From: JBMNQH01 sp050944035
Lineage (GTDB): Bacteria; Bacillota; Clostridia; Oscillospirales; Oscillospiraceae
Assembly: GCA_050944035.1 (NCBI GenBank)
Contig: JBMNQH010000004.1
Location: 1 to 64,000 of the forward strand
Length of the DNA stretch: 64,000 bases
Direction: 5' to 3'
The position numbers and the translations under genes were made by a program. The notes under the pieces are model-generated. The model saw nothing but the letters and a program-made list of their open reading frames with translations, did not search any database and was not told where the DNA came from. Numbering within the stretch: the first letter of the stretch is position 1; each line of letters begins with the position of its first letter. Shown here in pieces: positions 1 to 7,317 of the stretch.

Positions 1-1
1 G

Positions 2-622
2 GCAAAGATGAATAGGGAAACGCCGGAAAACGCCACCGTAACCGCCATTGATGTCCTTTCCAGGCTTGGTGTCATCAATACACCGTCTTACTGGTATGCG
101 CACTATGGCGATCTTCTGTATCTGGATCAGCTGCTGGAGAGAGCTGCAACTGTGCTGACAGTCTACGGCAATCCGGTGGGGAGTGTATCGGAAGCATTGG
201 AGAATCTTACCGCGCTTGGCGTCATCAACACGCCGGAGTATTGGAAAAAGAACTACAGCACTGTGAAGTATCTGGATCTGCTGCTGATGGCCATGGGCGG
301 TTGTACCGGTTACACACAGGCGCAGTTTATCGGGGATGTGCAGGCTGCGCTTGGCGTGGGTGTGGACGGCATCGCCGGACGGGTGACGCTGGGTGCAACC
401 CCGACGGTGTCCAACGAAAAAAACAGCCGACATATGGTGGTGCAGTATGTACAGAAGTATCTGTATGCACAGGGGTATATTGAAGTCGGCATGGCGGATG
501 GCATTGCCGGGGCGAAGTTTGAGCAGGCGGTGCGGAACTTCCAGGCGGCGAACGGCTGTGTGATCGACGGGGAGGTCACGGCGGGGGCGAAAACGTGGAA
601 GAAGCTGCTGGGGATGGAGTAG
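2..622 (+). CDS. Phage-like peptidoglycan-binding protein, 5' partial
   Basis: The frame is open from the first bases of the window and the ATG at 8 has no ribosome binding site, so this is probably the C-terminal part of a longer protein. Two copies of a roughly 65-residue unit are visible, each with a VINTP-x-YW core followed by YLD-x-LL. They are followed by a C-terminal peptidoglycan-binding-like domain (about residues 125-204, with a DGIAG and a VRNFQAANG segment). Repeats of this kind are found at the C-terminus of Firmicutes prophage lysins and other wall hydrolases, where they anchor the enzyme to the wall. No catalytic domain is in the window, so lysin is an inference. Confidence 0.6.
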   Translation, partial: AKMNRETPENATVTAIDVLSRLGVINTPSYWYAHYGDLLYLDQLLERAATVLTVYGNPVGSVSEALENLTALGVINTPEYWKKNYSTVKYLDLLLMAMGGCTGYTQAQFIGDVQAALGVGVDGIAGRVTLGATPTVSNEKNSRHMVVQYVQKYLYAQGYIEVGMADGIAGAKFEQAVRNFQAANGCVIDGEVTAGAKTWKKLLGME

Positions 623-627
623 AACGA

Positions 628-656
628 TCGACACAATTGTACAAAGTGTTATAATA
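628..656 (+). promoter_or_regulatory. Candidate promoter for a short RNA
   Basis: A TCGACA-like -35 lies 16 bases before a perfect TATAAT (651-656), six bases after the stop of the upstream gene. No reading frame follows, but a hairpin-rich stretch ending in a strong terminator does. Confidence 0.5.
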
Positions 657-662
657 TAATTA

Positions 663-795
663 ATAATACCGGTAGGCCTCTGGGAAACTACGCACACTTG
701 TCGGTGATAGGAAAAGGTGAAACCTCGCAACAAGAGGTGTGCTACAAAAAGAACAGCCCTCTGGATCAATACGATCTGGAGGGCTGTTCTTGTAT
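663..795 (+). ncRNA. Unidentified structured small RNA
   Basis: About 130 bases lie between a promoter-like sequence and an intrinsic terminator and contain no credible frame or start site. Inside, GCACAC near 690 can pair with GTGTGC near 737, a GTAG/CTAC pair closes a small loop before it, and CCTC/GAGG closes a loop around 723-736. I compared it by eye with SRP RNA, 6S, RNase P, tmRNA, T-box and common riboswitch signatures and found no match. It could be a small regulatory RNA, possibly phage-borne given the neighbour. Confidence 0.45.
749..791 (+). terminator. Intrinsic terminator of the small RNA
   Basis: Arms of 19 bases (two G-U pairs) around a five-base AATAC loop, ending in GTTCTTGTATTT. 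It is too stable to be chance and ends the promoter-RNA unit that begins at 628. Confidence 0.8.
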
Positions 796-944
796 TTCGG
801 TACCGAAGAAGCATCGGTGCCGTCTGCAAATCCGTCTGTAAATTTGCGCGTTAATCTGCGTTTTTGACCGCAAATCGTGCAAACAACGTTCAGACAAAAA
901 GAGATGAAACCGGAACGTTTTTCGGTGAAAAAGTTCTGAAATAT

Positions 945-986
945 AACAAAAACACCGTATTTTTTGATAAAAACGGCGTTTTTGTT
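945..986 (-). terminator. Terminator downstream of tRNA-Gly
   Basis: On the minus strand a 14-base arm AACAAAAACGCCGT pairs, with G-U pairs, with ACGGTGTTTTTGTT. The run of T inside the 3' arm is typical. It begins five bases beyond the tRNA 3' end. The 790-945 stretch before it shows no gene. Confidence 0.7.
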
Positions 987-990
987 ATGG

Positions 991-1061
991 AGCGGGGTAC
1001 GGGAGTCGAACCCGCCTATCTTGGTTGGGAACCAAGTATTCTACCGATGAATTAACCCCGC
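991..1061 (-). tRNA. tRNA-Gly(CCC)
   Basis: A 71-base cloverleaf on the minus strand. The acceptor arms are GCGGGGT and ACCCCGC, the anticodon stem CTTGG/CCAAG encloses loop TTCCCAA with anticodon CCC, and the T loop is TTCGACTC-like. The CCA end is not encoded. Its 3' end faces the phage-like protein, the usual side for integration of mobile elements. Confidence 0.9.
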
Positions 1062-1076
1062 CCATGTATGTACCAA

Positions 1077-1105
1077 ATTGTAGCATTATAAAAAGAAAAA
1101 AGCAA
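1077..1105 (-). promoter_or_regulatory. Candidate promoter of tRNA-Gly
   Basis: On the minus strand TTGCTT and TACAAT are separated by 17 bases, with the tRNA 5' end 15 bases after the -10 box. Confidence 0.5.
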
Positions 1106-1159
1106 GTAGTTTTTTGTCAAATACAACGTTCCTCTACGCAGAAGGGAGGAGAAAGGATG

Positions 1160-1187
1160 AAGGCTGCACCAAAACAAGTGCAGCCTT
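1160..1187 (-). terminator. Hairpin after spoVAC
   Basis: Ten-base arms AAGGCTGCAC and GTGCAGCCTT around CAAAACAA, starting six bases after the spoVAC stop. The T-run is better on the plus strand, so it may act in both directions. Confidence 0.5.
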
Positions 1188-1192
1188 TTGGT

Positions 1193-1636
1193 CTATGCCA
1201 GTCCAAACAGCACCAGGATGATGCCATAGATAACACTGCTGCTGATACCGAATACAATGACAGGTCCAGCGATGATAAACATCTTTGCCGCTGTGCCCGT
1301 AATAAATCCCTCGCTTTTGAATTCCAACGCAGGGGAGACCACGGAGTTTGCAAAACCGGTGATTGGAACCAGTGTTCCGGCACCTGCGAACTTGGCAATG
1401 GAATCATAGAGACCGAGTCCGGTAAAAAAAGCACCAAGAAACACGAGTGTGATCGAAGTTGCCGTTGCTGCATCCTGTGTGCTCAGGTCAAAGTGTTTGA
1501 ACAGTGCAATCAAAGCTTGACCGATGCAACAGATAATTCCCCCGACAAGAAATGCTTTCAGCATGTCAGTCCATAAAGGGGAATCCGGGGATTTTTTTTG
1601 CACGTATTGGCTGTATTCTTCATTGGTCATATCCAT
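1193..1636 (-). CDS. spoVAC: Stage V sporulation protein AC
   Basis: SpoVAC is an inner forespore membrane protein of the SpoVA channel that moves Ca-dipicolinic acid into the developing spore. The 147 residues match the family throughout: the KAFLVGGIICCIGQ segment near residue 27, GAGTLVPITGFANS near 85-98, ALEFKSEG, and the C-terminal AAKMFIIAGPVIVFG membrane segment. Length is normal (about 150). GGGAGGTGAT precedes the ATG. The usual partners spoVAD and spoVAEB are not adjacent, which is unusual; they may lie elsewhere. The gene is probably expressed late in the forespore, but I did not identify a sigma-G promoter. Confidence 0.93.
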   Translation of the reverse strand: MDMTNEEYSQYVQKKSPDSPLWTDMLKAFLVGGIICCIGQALIALFKHFDLSTQDAATATSITLVFLGAFFTGLGLYDSIAKFAGAGTLVPITGFANSVVSPALEFKSEGFITGTAAKMFIIAGPVIVFGISSSVIYGIILVLFGLA

Positions 1637-1683
1637 AGATAAAAATCACCTCCCACTGGCAGTGTGACCGTGGAAGATGATTT

Positions 1684-1875
1684 TTATGCGGTCAGAAATT
1701 TTGTTGCTCCAGATCCAACAGAAATCGTTTGATTTCCAGTCCGCGTGTCTGTCAGACCGTTTGCTGGAATGGTATTCCAGCAAACGGTCTGAAACGACAG
1801 CACAGTTGGTGTAGTCCCATCTGAGACCAGGGTTAGCATACCAAGAAGAGATGAATAAGATGTGGTGTAGATCAT
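1684..1875 (-). pseudogene. ogt: Remnant of methylated-DNA-protein-cysteine methyltransferase (ogt)
   Basis: The first 20 residues (starting MIYTTSYSSLLGMLTLVSDG) match the N-terminus of Ogt/MGMT suicide DNA-repair proteins, in which a Y-x-SPLG-x-L-x-L-x-SDG start is characteristic. After that the frame runs into unrelated sequence and stops at 63 residues, so the catalytic PCHRV region is gone. Its ATG overlaps the upstream gene's TGA (ATGA), the signature of a once-coupled operon. A 41-base perfect palindrome sits inside the divergent part. I infer a truncated gene; the short product is unlikely to repair DNA. Confidence 0.6.
1752..1792. repeat. 41-bp perfect palindrome inside the ogt remnant
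   Basis: Two 19-base arms (ATTCCAGCAAACGGTCTGA and its complement) flank a three-base loop GGT. There is no T-run in the position expected of a terminator. It may be a relic of an insertion or a small palindromic repeat element. Confidence 0.8.
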
Positions 1876-2282
1876 ACTTCGTCGATAGAGATGTTATCAA
1901 TCCCATTTTTTTCAAATTCAGAGAGGTACTCTTCAATGCGGGGATTGAGTTCATCGTTGTCGTTTGGATTCAGATGTTCGGCTTCAAGATCGCGGCGTGC
2001 CAATTCCTCAGCAAGAATATCAAAAAAGACAGCGTCCTCATAGTCGGCGATTGCCTCGTGGATGCCGCCTTCTACATAGGCACGGGAGGGAAACACATGG
2101 CCGCGATAAACCTGCGTCAGCGATTTCATACCGTATATTGCTGAGAGGGAAAATAGTTTTTCCTGCAACATATCATAATCGAGAAACCGATCCGTGCCCC
2201 GCGCAGAATTGAGGATCCAGTTTCCAATGTAAACCATATCCAGCAGCCGCCGAAATTCCTTGTCAGTGAGATCAATTGTCAT
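1872..2282 (-). CDS. Conserved hypothetical protein, acidic C-terminus
   Basis: 136 residues, start supported by AAAGGAGGG six bases upstream of the ATG. I do not recognise a named domain. The first two thirds look helical (MTIDLTDKEFRRLLDMVYIGNWIL); the last 40 residues are strongly acidic (DLEAEHLNPNDNDELN, then ISIDEV). No signal peptide or membrane segment is visible, so it should be cytoplasmic. It was the first gene of an operon with ogt (ATGA overlap). An extended -10 (TGCTATAAT) lies upstream on the minus strand near 2326-2331. Confidence 0.75.
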   Translation of the reverse strand: MTIDLTDKEFRRLLDMVYIGNWILNSARGTDRFLDYDMLQEKLFSLSAIYGMKSLTQVYRGHVFPSRAYVEGGIHEAIADYEDAVFFDILAEELARRDLEAEHLNPNDNDELNPRIEEYLSEFEKNGIDNISIDEV

Positions 2283-2502
2283 GTCAATGGTCCCTCCTTT
2301 GCGGGATCAAAATTCTATACACTCTATTATAGCAAGAGTAAGGAGAAAATTCTACAGTGATTTCCTGCCGAATGTCGGAAAGGCGTTGCGAGACAGTTTG
2401 TCATTTTCTTGTTGGGGAAACGAGAGAGAACATGATATGGCAAAAAAGACTGTAAAATTCCTGTTTTTTTATAAAAAGGATGAAAAAAACAGAGCAGTTG
2501 TC

Positions 2503-2531
2503 TTGTAATCTCAATGCAGACAGAGTATGAT
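2503..2531 (+). promoter_or_regulatory. Candidate promoter of murI
   Basis: TTGTAA and TATGAT with a 17-base spacer, about 110 bases before the murI start. The remainder of the 2283-2643 gap shows no gene, only A-rich sequence and weak unpaired frames. Confidence 0.45.
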
Positions 2532-2643
2532 AACAAGACAGTGTCAAAAATTTGAAGCGCCGGAGAGTTCGGGAGCTTTGTAGACGTGCATCCAGTTGCA
2601 AGCAGGAGATGAACTGCTGTGATTTGGGTTTCGGAGGATAAAT

Positions 2644-3459
2644 ATGGACAACAGAGCAATCGGTATTTTTGATTCCGGTTTGGGGGGGCTCACAGCGGCA
2701 GAAGTTGTTGCAAAAGAGCTGCCCAATGAGACGATTATTTATTTTGGCGATACGGGGCGGATGCCTTATGGTGGGAAATCCCGCGGGGAATTGCTGAAAA
2801 TGGCACGCCAAAATATAGAATTTCTTTCCCAATTTGATGTCAAACTGGTACTTTCGGCCTGCGGCACGATTTCCAGTACGGTTCTGCCTGTCGTGGCCGA
2901 ACAGGTTTCTATTCCGGTAATCGGGGTGTTGAATCCCACGATCGAAGAGGCCGTTGCGGCAACACGAAACAAGCGGATTGGTATCATTGCGACACAGGCG
3001 ACCATTGACAGCGATGCCTTCGGAAGGGGCGTCCGCGCCAGATTGCCGGAGGCGCAGGTCACTTCAGTTGCCTGTCCAAAGTTGGTTCCACTCATTGAAA
3101 CCGGACATACAGAGTCGACAGATCCGGAGCTGTGGGCAGCATTGACAGAATATCTTACGATAATTCAAAAAGCCGATGTGGATACGTTGATTCTGGGCTG
3201 TACACACTATCCTTTGCTGTGGGAGAGTATCAGCTCCTGGCTTGGCAGAGATGTTACATTGATTAGTTCCGGTGCGGCAGCAGCCCATGCGTTACGGGCT
3301 TATCTATATACGCATGCACTTTTGGCAGAAGAGAATCGGCAGGGGAACGGCCTGTACTATACCAGCGGCAGCGCCAAGGCATTTGCAACAGCAGCATCTA
3401 TCCTGTTTGACAGAGAGTTGCCCGGGGAGGTACGGGAAATTGTACCATTTGCGCTTTGA
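2644..3459 (+). CDS. murI: Glutamate racemase
   Basis: Converts L- to D-glutamate for peptidoglycan stem peptides. The 271 residues carry the Asp/Glu racemase signature FDSGLGGLT with D10 and S11, the first catalytic cysteine C73, the second in GCTHYPLL (C186), and a plausible catalytic glutamate (E152). The family normally has ACNTA around the first cysteine; here it reads ACGTISS, so the Asn that helps hold the substrate carboxylate is a Gly. All other motifs are intact, so I still call it an active racemase. Ribosome binding site TCGGAGGATAAAT. It is the first gene of a run leading to argS. Confidence 0.93.
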   Translation: MDNRAIGIFDSGLGGLTAAEVVAKELPNETIIYFGDTGRMPYGGKSRGELLKMARQNIEFLSQFDVKLVLSACGTISSTVLPVVAEQVSIPVIGVLNPTIEEAVAATRNKRIGIIATQATIDSDAFGRGVRARLPEAQVTSVACPKLVPLIETGHTESTDPELWAALTEYLTIIQKADVDTLILGCTHYPLLWESISSWLGRDVTLISSGAAAAHALRAYLYTHALLAEENRQGNGLYYTSGSAKAFATAASILFDRELPGEVREIVPFAL

Positions 3460-3532
3460 CAATGCCGGAAAATTGGGATATCATACGCCGATCAAGTAGA
3501 AATTTAAACAATACTATAGGATAGCAATATTT

Positions 3533-3967
3533 ATGTTAGAAATGAGAGAAGCTGTGATCTCCATTCGGGGAACGCAGGACTATGGCGAGGGCGAAGATGC
3601 CACCATTGAGCTGGTCACAGAAGGGTATTATGGATATCAGCAGGACTTTATCAAGCTGACCTATATGGAGACTGAGCTGACCGGACTGCAGGGTACCTGT
3701 ACCACATTTGAGGTTCGTCCCAGCGGTGTGATTATGACCCGCGAAGGCGTGCTCACCAGCCAAATGGTATTCGAAGAAGGAAAAAAGTATTCCTCGATGT
3801 ATGAGACACCGTTTGGTTCTTCTATGATGGGAGTTGACACGCAGAAAATCTGCAATTCCCTTGGGGAGCGCGGGGGAAGTCTGCAAATCTATTATGTTGT
3901 TGACTTTGATCACACAGTCGTTGGAAAAAATTCGTTTCATATTACAGTTAAAGAAATTAAAAGCTGA
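3533..3967 (+). CDS. DUF1934 beta-barrel protein (YwiB-like)
   Basis: 144 residues of the DUF1934 family, calycin-like beta-barrels of unknown ligand. The family pattern is seen in the alternating strands, in the YMETELTGLQGTCTTFEV and VIMTREG stretches and in the late GGSLQIYYVVDF segment. No signal peptide, so cytoplasmic. It sits 14 bases before argS; ywiB-argS adjacency is known in Bacillus, which supports the assignment. Function unknown. Confidence 0.85.
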   Translation: MLEMREAVISIRGTQDYGEGEDATIELVTEGYYGYQQDFIKLTYMETELTGLQGTCTTFEVRPSGVIMTREGVLTSQMVFEEGKKYSSMYETPFGSSMMGVDTQKICNSLGERGGSLQIYYVVDFDHTVVGKNSFHITVKEIKS

Positions 3968-3981
3968 AAGAGGGTATCACA

Positions 3982-5679
3982 ATGGCAAATTTAATTGAGC
4001 AGGCAAAACTTGAAATAGATGCATTGATTCAGGCCGCCTATGAGAAGGCGGCAGAAGCCGGTGCGCTTCCCGGGGGGGAAACACTGACCGGTATCGTGGA
4101 AATTCCAAAAGATACCAAAAATGGTGACTATGCTGCAAACCATGCAATGGCAGGAGTCAAAACCCTGCATATGGCGCCCCGGAAGATTGCGGACGCATTG
4201 GTTACAGCGATGGATCTGTCTGGCAGCTATTTTTCTGGTGTGGAAGTTGCAGGACCTGGATTTATGAATTTCCGCCTTTCTGACAAATGGTATGCACAGG
4301 TTCTGGCAGATGTTGAGGCAGAGGGAATGGACTATGGCCGCATCAACGTTGGCAAAGGCGAGCGGGTCATGGTTGAATTTGTCTCCGCCAATCCGACAGG
4401 ACCCATGACGATCGGCAATGCACGCGGCGGCGTTTTAGGCGATGCACTGGCTTCTGTTCTGGAGCGAGCGGGCTATGATGTGTGGCGTGAATTTTATGTC
4501 AATGACGCCGGCAATCAGGTGGATCTGTTTGGCAAATCCATCGAGGCGCGATACTTACAGATTTTGCATGGCGAAGATGCCGTGGAGTTTCCGGATAATG
4601 GTTATCATGGGGACGATATCAAAAAGCTGGCACAGCTTATTTACGAGCGGGATGGCGACAAGTATGACACAATGGAATCCGCAGTTCGCTGCAAAGCATT
4701 TGTCGAATTTGGGCTTCCCTATAACATCAAACTGATGCAGGAGCATTTGGAACGGTATCGTGTGCACTTTGATCAATGGTTCCTGGAAAGCAGCTTGCAT
4801 GAGAGCGGCTATGTTGCTGAAACTGTGCAGCTTTTGACCGACGGCGGCTACACCTATGAGAAGGAGGGTGCGCTTTGGCTCCGAAATACCGAATTCGGTG
4901 CGGATAAAGACGAAGTCCTGCGCCGTGCAAACGGATTCTATACCTATTATGCTGTAGATATTGCCTATCACAGAAATAAGTTTATTGAACGGGGTTTTGA
5001 TCGCGTTATCGATGTCTGGGGTGCTGACCACCACGGACATGCCATCCGTTTTGCTGCTTCGATGACTGCACCTGTTCTGGGATTGCAAAATAAGAAACTC
5101 GATTTCTTAATTATGCAGATGGTTCGTCTGGTTCGTGGCAATGAAGTGGTAAAAGTTTCCAAGCGTACCGGCAAGGCGCTGACGCTGAACGATTTGATGG
5201 ATGAAATCGGTGTGGATGCCTGTCGCTTCTTCTACAATGCCAAGCCCGATACCCATCTGGAATTCGACCTTGACCTCGCCGTACGGCAGGACAGCGAAAA
5301 TCCCGTTTATTATGTCCAGTATGCACATGCCAGAATCTGCACATTGATCGCAGCGCTGGAAGAGGAAGGACATGCTGTCCCTGCGTGGAGAGATGTGGAT
5401 ATCTCTAAATTGGCAACCGAGCATGAACGCGATCTGATCAAGCAGTTGTCCCTGTTGCCAGAGGAGATCCGTGTTGCAGCTAAGGATTATGATCCGTCCC
5501 GGATCAATCGCTATGTCATTGATTTGGCTGCACGCTTCCATCGCTTCTATAACAATTGCCGTATCAAGGATGCGGAGCCCGGTGTCCTGGAAGCACGGTT
5601 GAAACTGGCAGATGAGGTTCGCACAGTCATCGCAGCGAGTCTTGCCATTATTGGGGTGTCTGCACCCGTTAAAATGTAA
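3982..5679 (+). CDS. argS: Arginyl-tRNA synthetase
   Basis: Class I synthetase that charges tRNA-Arg in the cytoplasm. The 565 residues contain the N-terminal Add-1-like region, the catalytic Rossmann fold with the WGADHHGHAIR motif, the KMSKS equivalent KVSKR near residue 392, and a C-terminal anticodon-binding DALR domain (VQYAHARI onward). The HIGH signature is written as TIGN in PTGPMTIGNARGG: the second His-to-Asn change is common in ArgS, the first His-to-Thr less so. Length is family-typical. It ends 15 bases before a strong bidirectional terminator. Confidence 0.95.
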   Translation: MANLIEQAKLEIDALIQAAYEKAAEAGALPGGETLTGIVEIPKDTKNGDYAANHAMAGVKTLHMAPRKIADALVTAMDLSGSYFSGVEVAGPGFMNFRLSDKWYAQVLADVEAEGMDYGRINVGKGERVMVEFVSANPTGPMTIGNARGGVLGDALASVLERAGYDVWREFYVNDAGNQVDLFGKSIEARYLQILHGEDAVEFPDNGYHGDDIKKLAQLIYERDGDKYDTMESAVRCKAFVEFGLPYNIKLMQEHLERYRVHFDQWFLESSLHESGYVAETVQLLTDGGYTYEKEGALWLRNTEFGADKDEVLRRANGFYTYYAVDIAYHRNKFIERGFDRVIDVWGADHHGHAIRFAASMTAPVLGLQNKKLDFLIMQMVRLVRGNEVVKVSKRTGKALTLNDLMDEIGVDACRFFYNAKPDTHLEFDLDLAVRQDSENPVYYVQYAHARICTLIAALEEEGHAVPAWRDVDISKLATEHERDLIKQLSLLPEEIRVAAKDYDPSRINRYVIDLAARFHRFYNNCRIKDAEPGVLEARLKLADEVRTVIAASLAIIGVSAPVKM

Positions 5680-5694
5680 TCAATTCATTTTGTT

Positions 5695-5733
5695 AGAAAG
5701 AGGATATCTGTGAGAAACAGATATCCTCTTTCT
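5695..5733. terminator. Bidirectional terminator between argS and spmB
   Basis: Seventeen-base perfect arms (AGAAAGAGGATATCTGT) with loop GAGAA, and T-rich flanks on both strands. It serves convergent argS and spmB. Confidence 0.9.
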
Positions 5734-5741
5734 GTTTTCTT

Positions 5742-6266
5742 TCAAGCGCCCCAAAACAGTCGGACAACAAAGGAAGCAGCAACAAAAGCGGCGAGATCGG
5801 CAGCCAGCGCTGCCGGAATCGCATGTCTGGTGCGCTTAATACCTGCGGCACCAAAATAGACCGCAATAACGTAGAAGGTTGTTTCAGTGGAACCAAGCAT
5901 GACCGCAGCAGTGCGGCCAATCAAAGAATCCGCGCCGTACTGTGCAATGAGCTCTGAGCCCGCAGCCAATGCGCCGCTGCCGCTGACGGGACGCAGAACC
6001 AGAAGTGATGCGGTTTCGGGCGGAATACCCAGCCATTGCAGCAACGGTGTGCAAACAGATGCCAGCAAGTCCAATGCGCCGCTGGCGCGAAGCATAGCGA
6101 CCGCAGGCAGCAGGCAGATCAGTGCCGGTAAAATCCGCAGCAGTGTTTGAAATCCGTTTTTGGCTCCGTCCAGCATGGCGGAGAAGGCGTCCACATCCCG
6201 CAGTGTGGCATAGAGTGCAACGCCGCCGAGGATGAGTGGAGCAATCAGTGCAAGTAAAGTATTCAT
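5742..6266 (-). CDS. spmB: Spore maturation protein B
   Basis: Membrane protein needed, with SpmA, for proper dehydration of the spore core. The 174 residues contain a gate-type (nucleoside recognition) domain with several hydrophobic helices; the family stretch LVLRPVSGSGALA near residue 90 and GSTETTFYVIAVYFG near 125 are clear. The start overlaps the spmA stop by four bases, so the two are translationally coupled. No terminator lies between them. Confidence 0.93.
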   Translation of the reverse strand: MNTLLALIAPLILGGVALYATLRDVDAFSAMLDGAKNGFQTLLRILPALICLLPAVAMLRASGALDLLASVCTPLLQWLGIPPETASLLVLRPVSGSGALAAGSELIAQYGADSLIGRTAAVMLGSTETTFYVIAVYFGAAGIKRTRHAIPAALAADLAAFVAASFVVRLFWGA

Positions 6267-6844
6267 ACGCGGGTCAAACGTGAGAGCAGGCGTGCTGCTG
6301 TGATGCCGACGGTGACCGAGAAAACCGAACTGAGAAACACAGCCGGTAAAATGTCAAATGCGGAAGAGGCACCAAGCGCTGCGCGGACGCTGGCAATGGT
6401 TGTAGGGAGCAACTGAATTGAAGCTGTGTTTAGAACCACCAGGAGACAAAGCTCATTGCTTGCTGTGGTTTTTCCGGTACGTTCCTGTAATCGAACTGCT
6501 GCAGCGATCCCGGAAGAAGTGGCTGCATTGCCGAGTCCCAACAGATTGGCGCTTACGTTGGAGGCAAGAGATTCCAAGAGGAGGGGATCCTGTTTTGCGG
6601 AAGGGAAGAGTCGGGTGAGGAGCGGACGAAGCAGCCGCGCAAGGCGTTCGGACAGTCCACAACGGTGCATCACTTCAATAATTCCACACCAGAGGCAGAG
6701 TGCGCCGCCCATGGAAATACAAAGATTGACAGCGCTGGAAGCACCCTCCAGAGCTGCTTTTCCGACCGCTTCCACGTTTCCTGTTGCGATTCCACAAACG
6801 ATGGAAATAATGATCATGGATAGCCAGATAAAATTCATCAACAT
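6263..6844 (-). CDS. spmA: Spore maturation protein A
   Basis: Partner of SpmB in spore core dehydration. Family segments visible: FIWLSMIIISIVCG at the start, then GGALCLWCGIIEVMHRCGL, and NLLGLGNAATSSGI, which is highly conserved. An ATG 18 bases upstream (6862) is also in frame but has no ribosome binding site; the chosen ATG has GGGG nine bases before it and gives the usual family N-terminus. A minus-strand extended -10 (TGGTATAAT, at 6895-6900) is divergent from the abrB-like promoter. Confidence 0.9.
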   Translation of the reverse strand: MLMNFIWLSMIIISIVCGIATGNVEAVGKAALEGASSAVNLCISMGGALCLWCGIIEVMHRCGLSERLARLLRPLLTRLFPSAKQDPLLLESLASNVSANLLGLGNAATSSGIAAAVRLQERTGKTTASNELCLLVVLNTASIQLLPTTIASVRAALGASSAFDILPAVFLSSVFSVTVGITAARLLSRLTRV

Positions 6845-6894
6845 AGCTGAAAACCCCGTCATAATGATGGTAAATATTATGATATTTTAAGCAG

Positions 6895-6941
6895 ATTATA
6901 CCAAAGTCACCGATTGACATCTAGGGTTTGGATGCTATAAT
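6895..6941. promoter_or_regulatory. Divergent promoter region spmA / abrB-like gene
   Basis: On the plus strand TTGACA (6914-6919) and TATAAT (6936-6941) with a 16-base spacer drive the AbrB-type gene. On the minus strand an extended -10 TGGTATAAT (complement of 6895-6900) points to spmA. The two overlap closely enough for one regulator to affect both. Confidence 0.65.
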
Positions 6942-6969
6942 AAGAACTACCAATTGACAAAGGCATAAA

Positions 6970-6997
6970 AATTGCCGCTTCCAAGGAAGCGGCAATT
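6970..6997 (+). promoter_or_regulatory. Leader hairpin of the abrB-like gene
   Basis: Perfect 13-base arms AATTGCCGCTTCC with a two-base AA loop, nine bases before the ribosome binding site. It is not followed by a T-run, so it may stabilise the message or control translation rather than terminate. Confidence 0.6.
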
Positions 6998-7018
6998 GAT
7001 TTCTAAGAGGAGAGAAAA

Positions 7019-7261
7019 ATGAAGTCAACAGGAATTGTTCGTAAAGTAGATGAACTGGGGAGAATTGTGCTGCCGATCGAACTGCGCAGGACGCTGGATA
7101 TCGTAGAAAAAGATTGTTTGGAAATCTATGTTGATGAAGATACCATTATTCTGAGGAAGTATCAACCGGCCTGCGTTTTTTGTGATAATGCAAAAGACGT
7201 CATTACCTATAAGGGAAAGACGATCTGCCGTGCATGTATCAGAATGCTAGAGAATCTTTGA
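7019..7261 (+). CDS. AbrB/SpoVT-family transition-state regulator with cysteine motif
   Basis: 80 residues. The first 45 are a swapped-hairpin AbrB DNA-binding domain (MKSTGIVRKVDELGRIVLPIELR, EKDCLEIYVDEDTIILRKY). The short tail carries CVFC and CRAC pairs with a knob between them, which suggests a zinc site. Proteins of this family repress stationary-phase and sporulation genes. AAGAGGAGAG precedes the ATG. Its own strong promoter overlaps the spmA promoter. Whether it corresponds to AbrB, Abh or another paralogue cannot be decided here. Confidence 0.88.
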   Translation: MKSTGIVRKVDELGRIVLPIELRRTLDIVEKDCLEIYVDEDTIILRKYQPACVFCDNAKDVITYKGKTICRACIRMLENL

Positions 7262-7317
7262 GATCTCTGTTCCACACAAGTTTATAAAACCGAATTATAA
7301 AAACCGTTTGAAATCAT

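Noticed and set aside
1025..1576. Plus-strand frame overlapping spoVAC
   Set aside because: Antisense to spoVAC and crossing the tRNA-Gly gene; no family.
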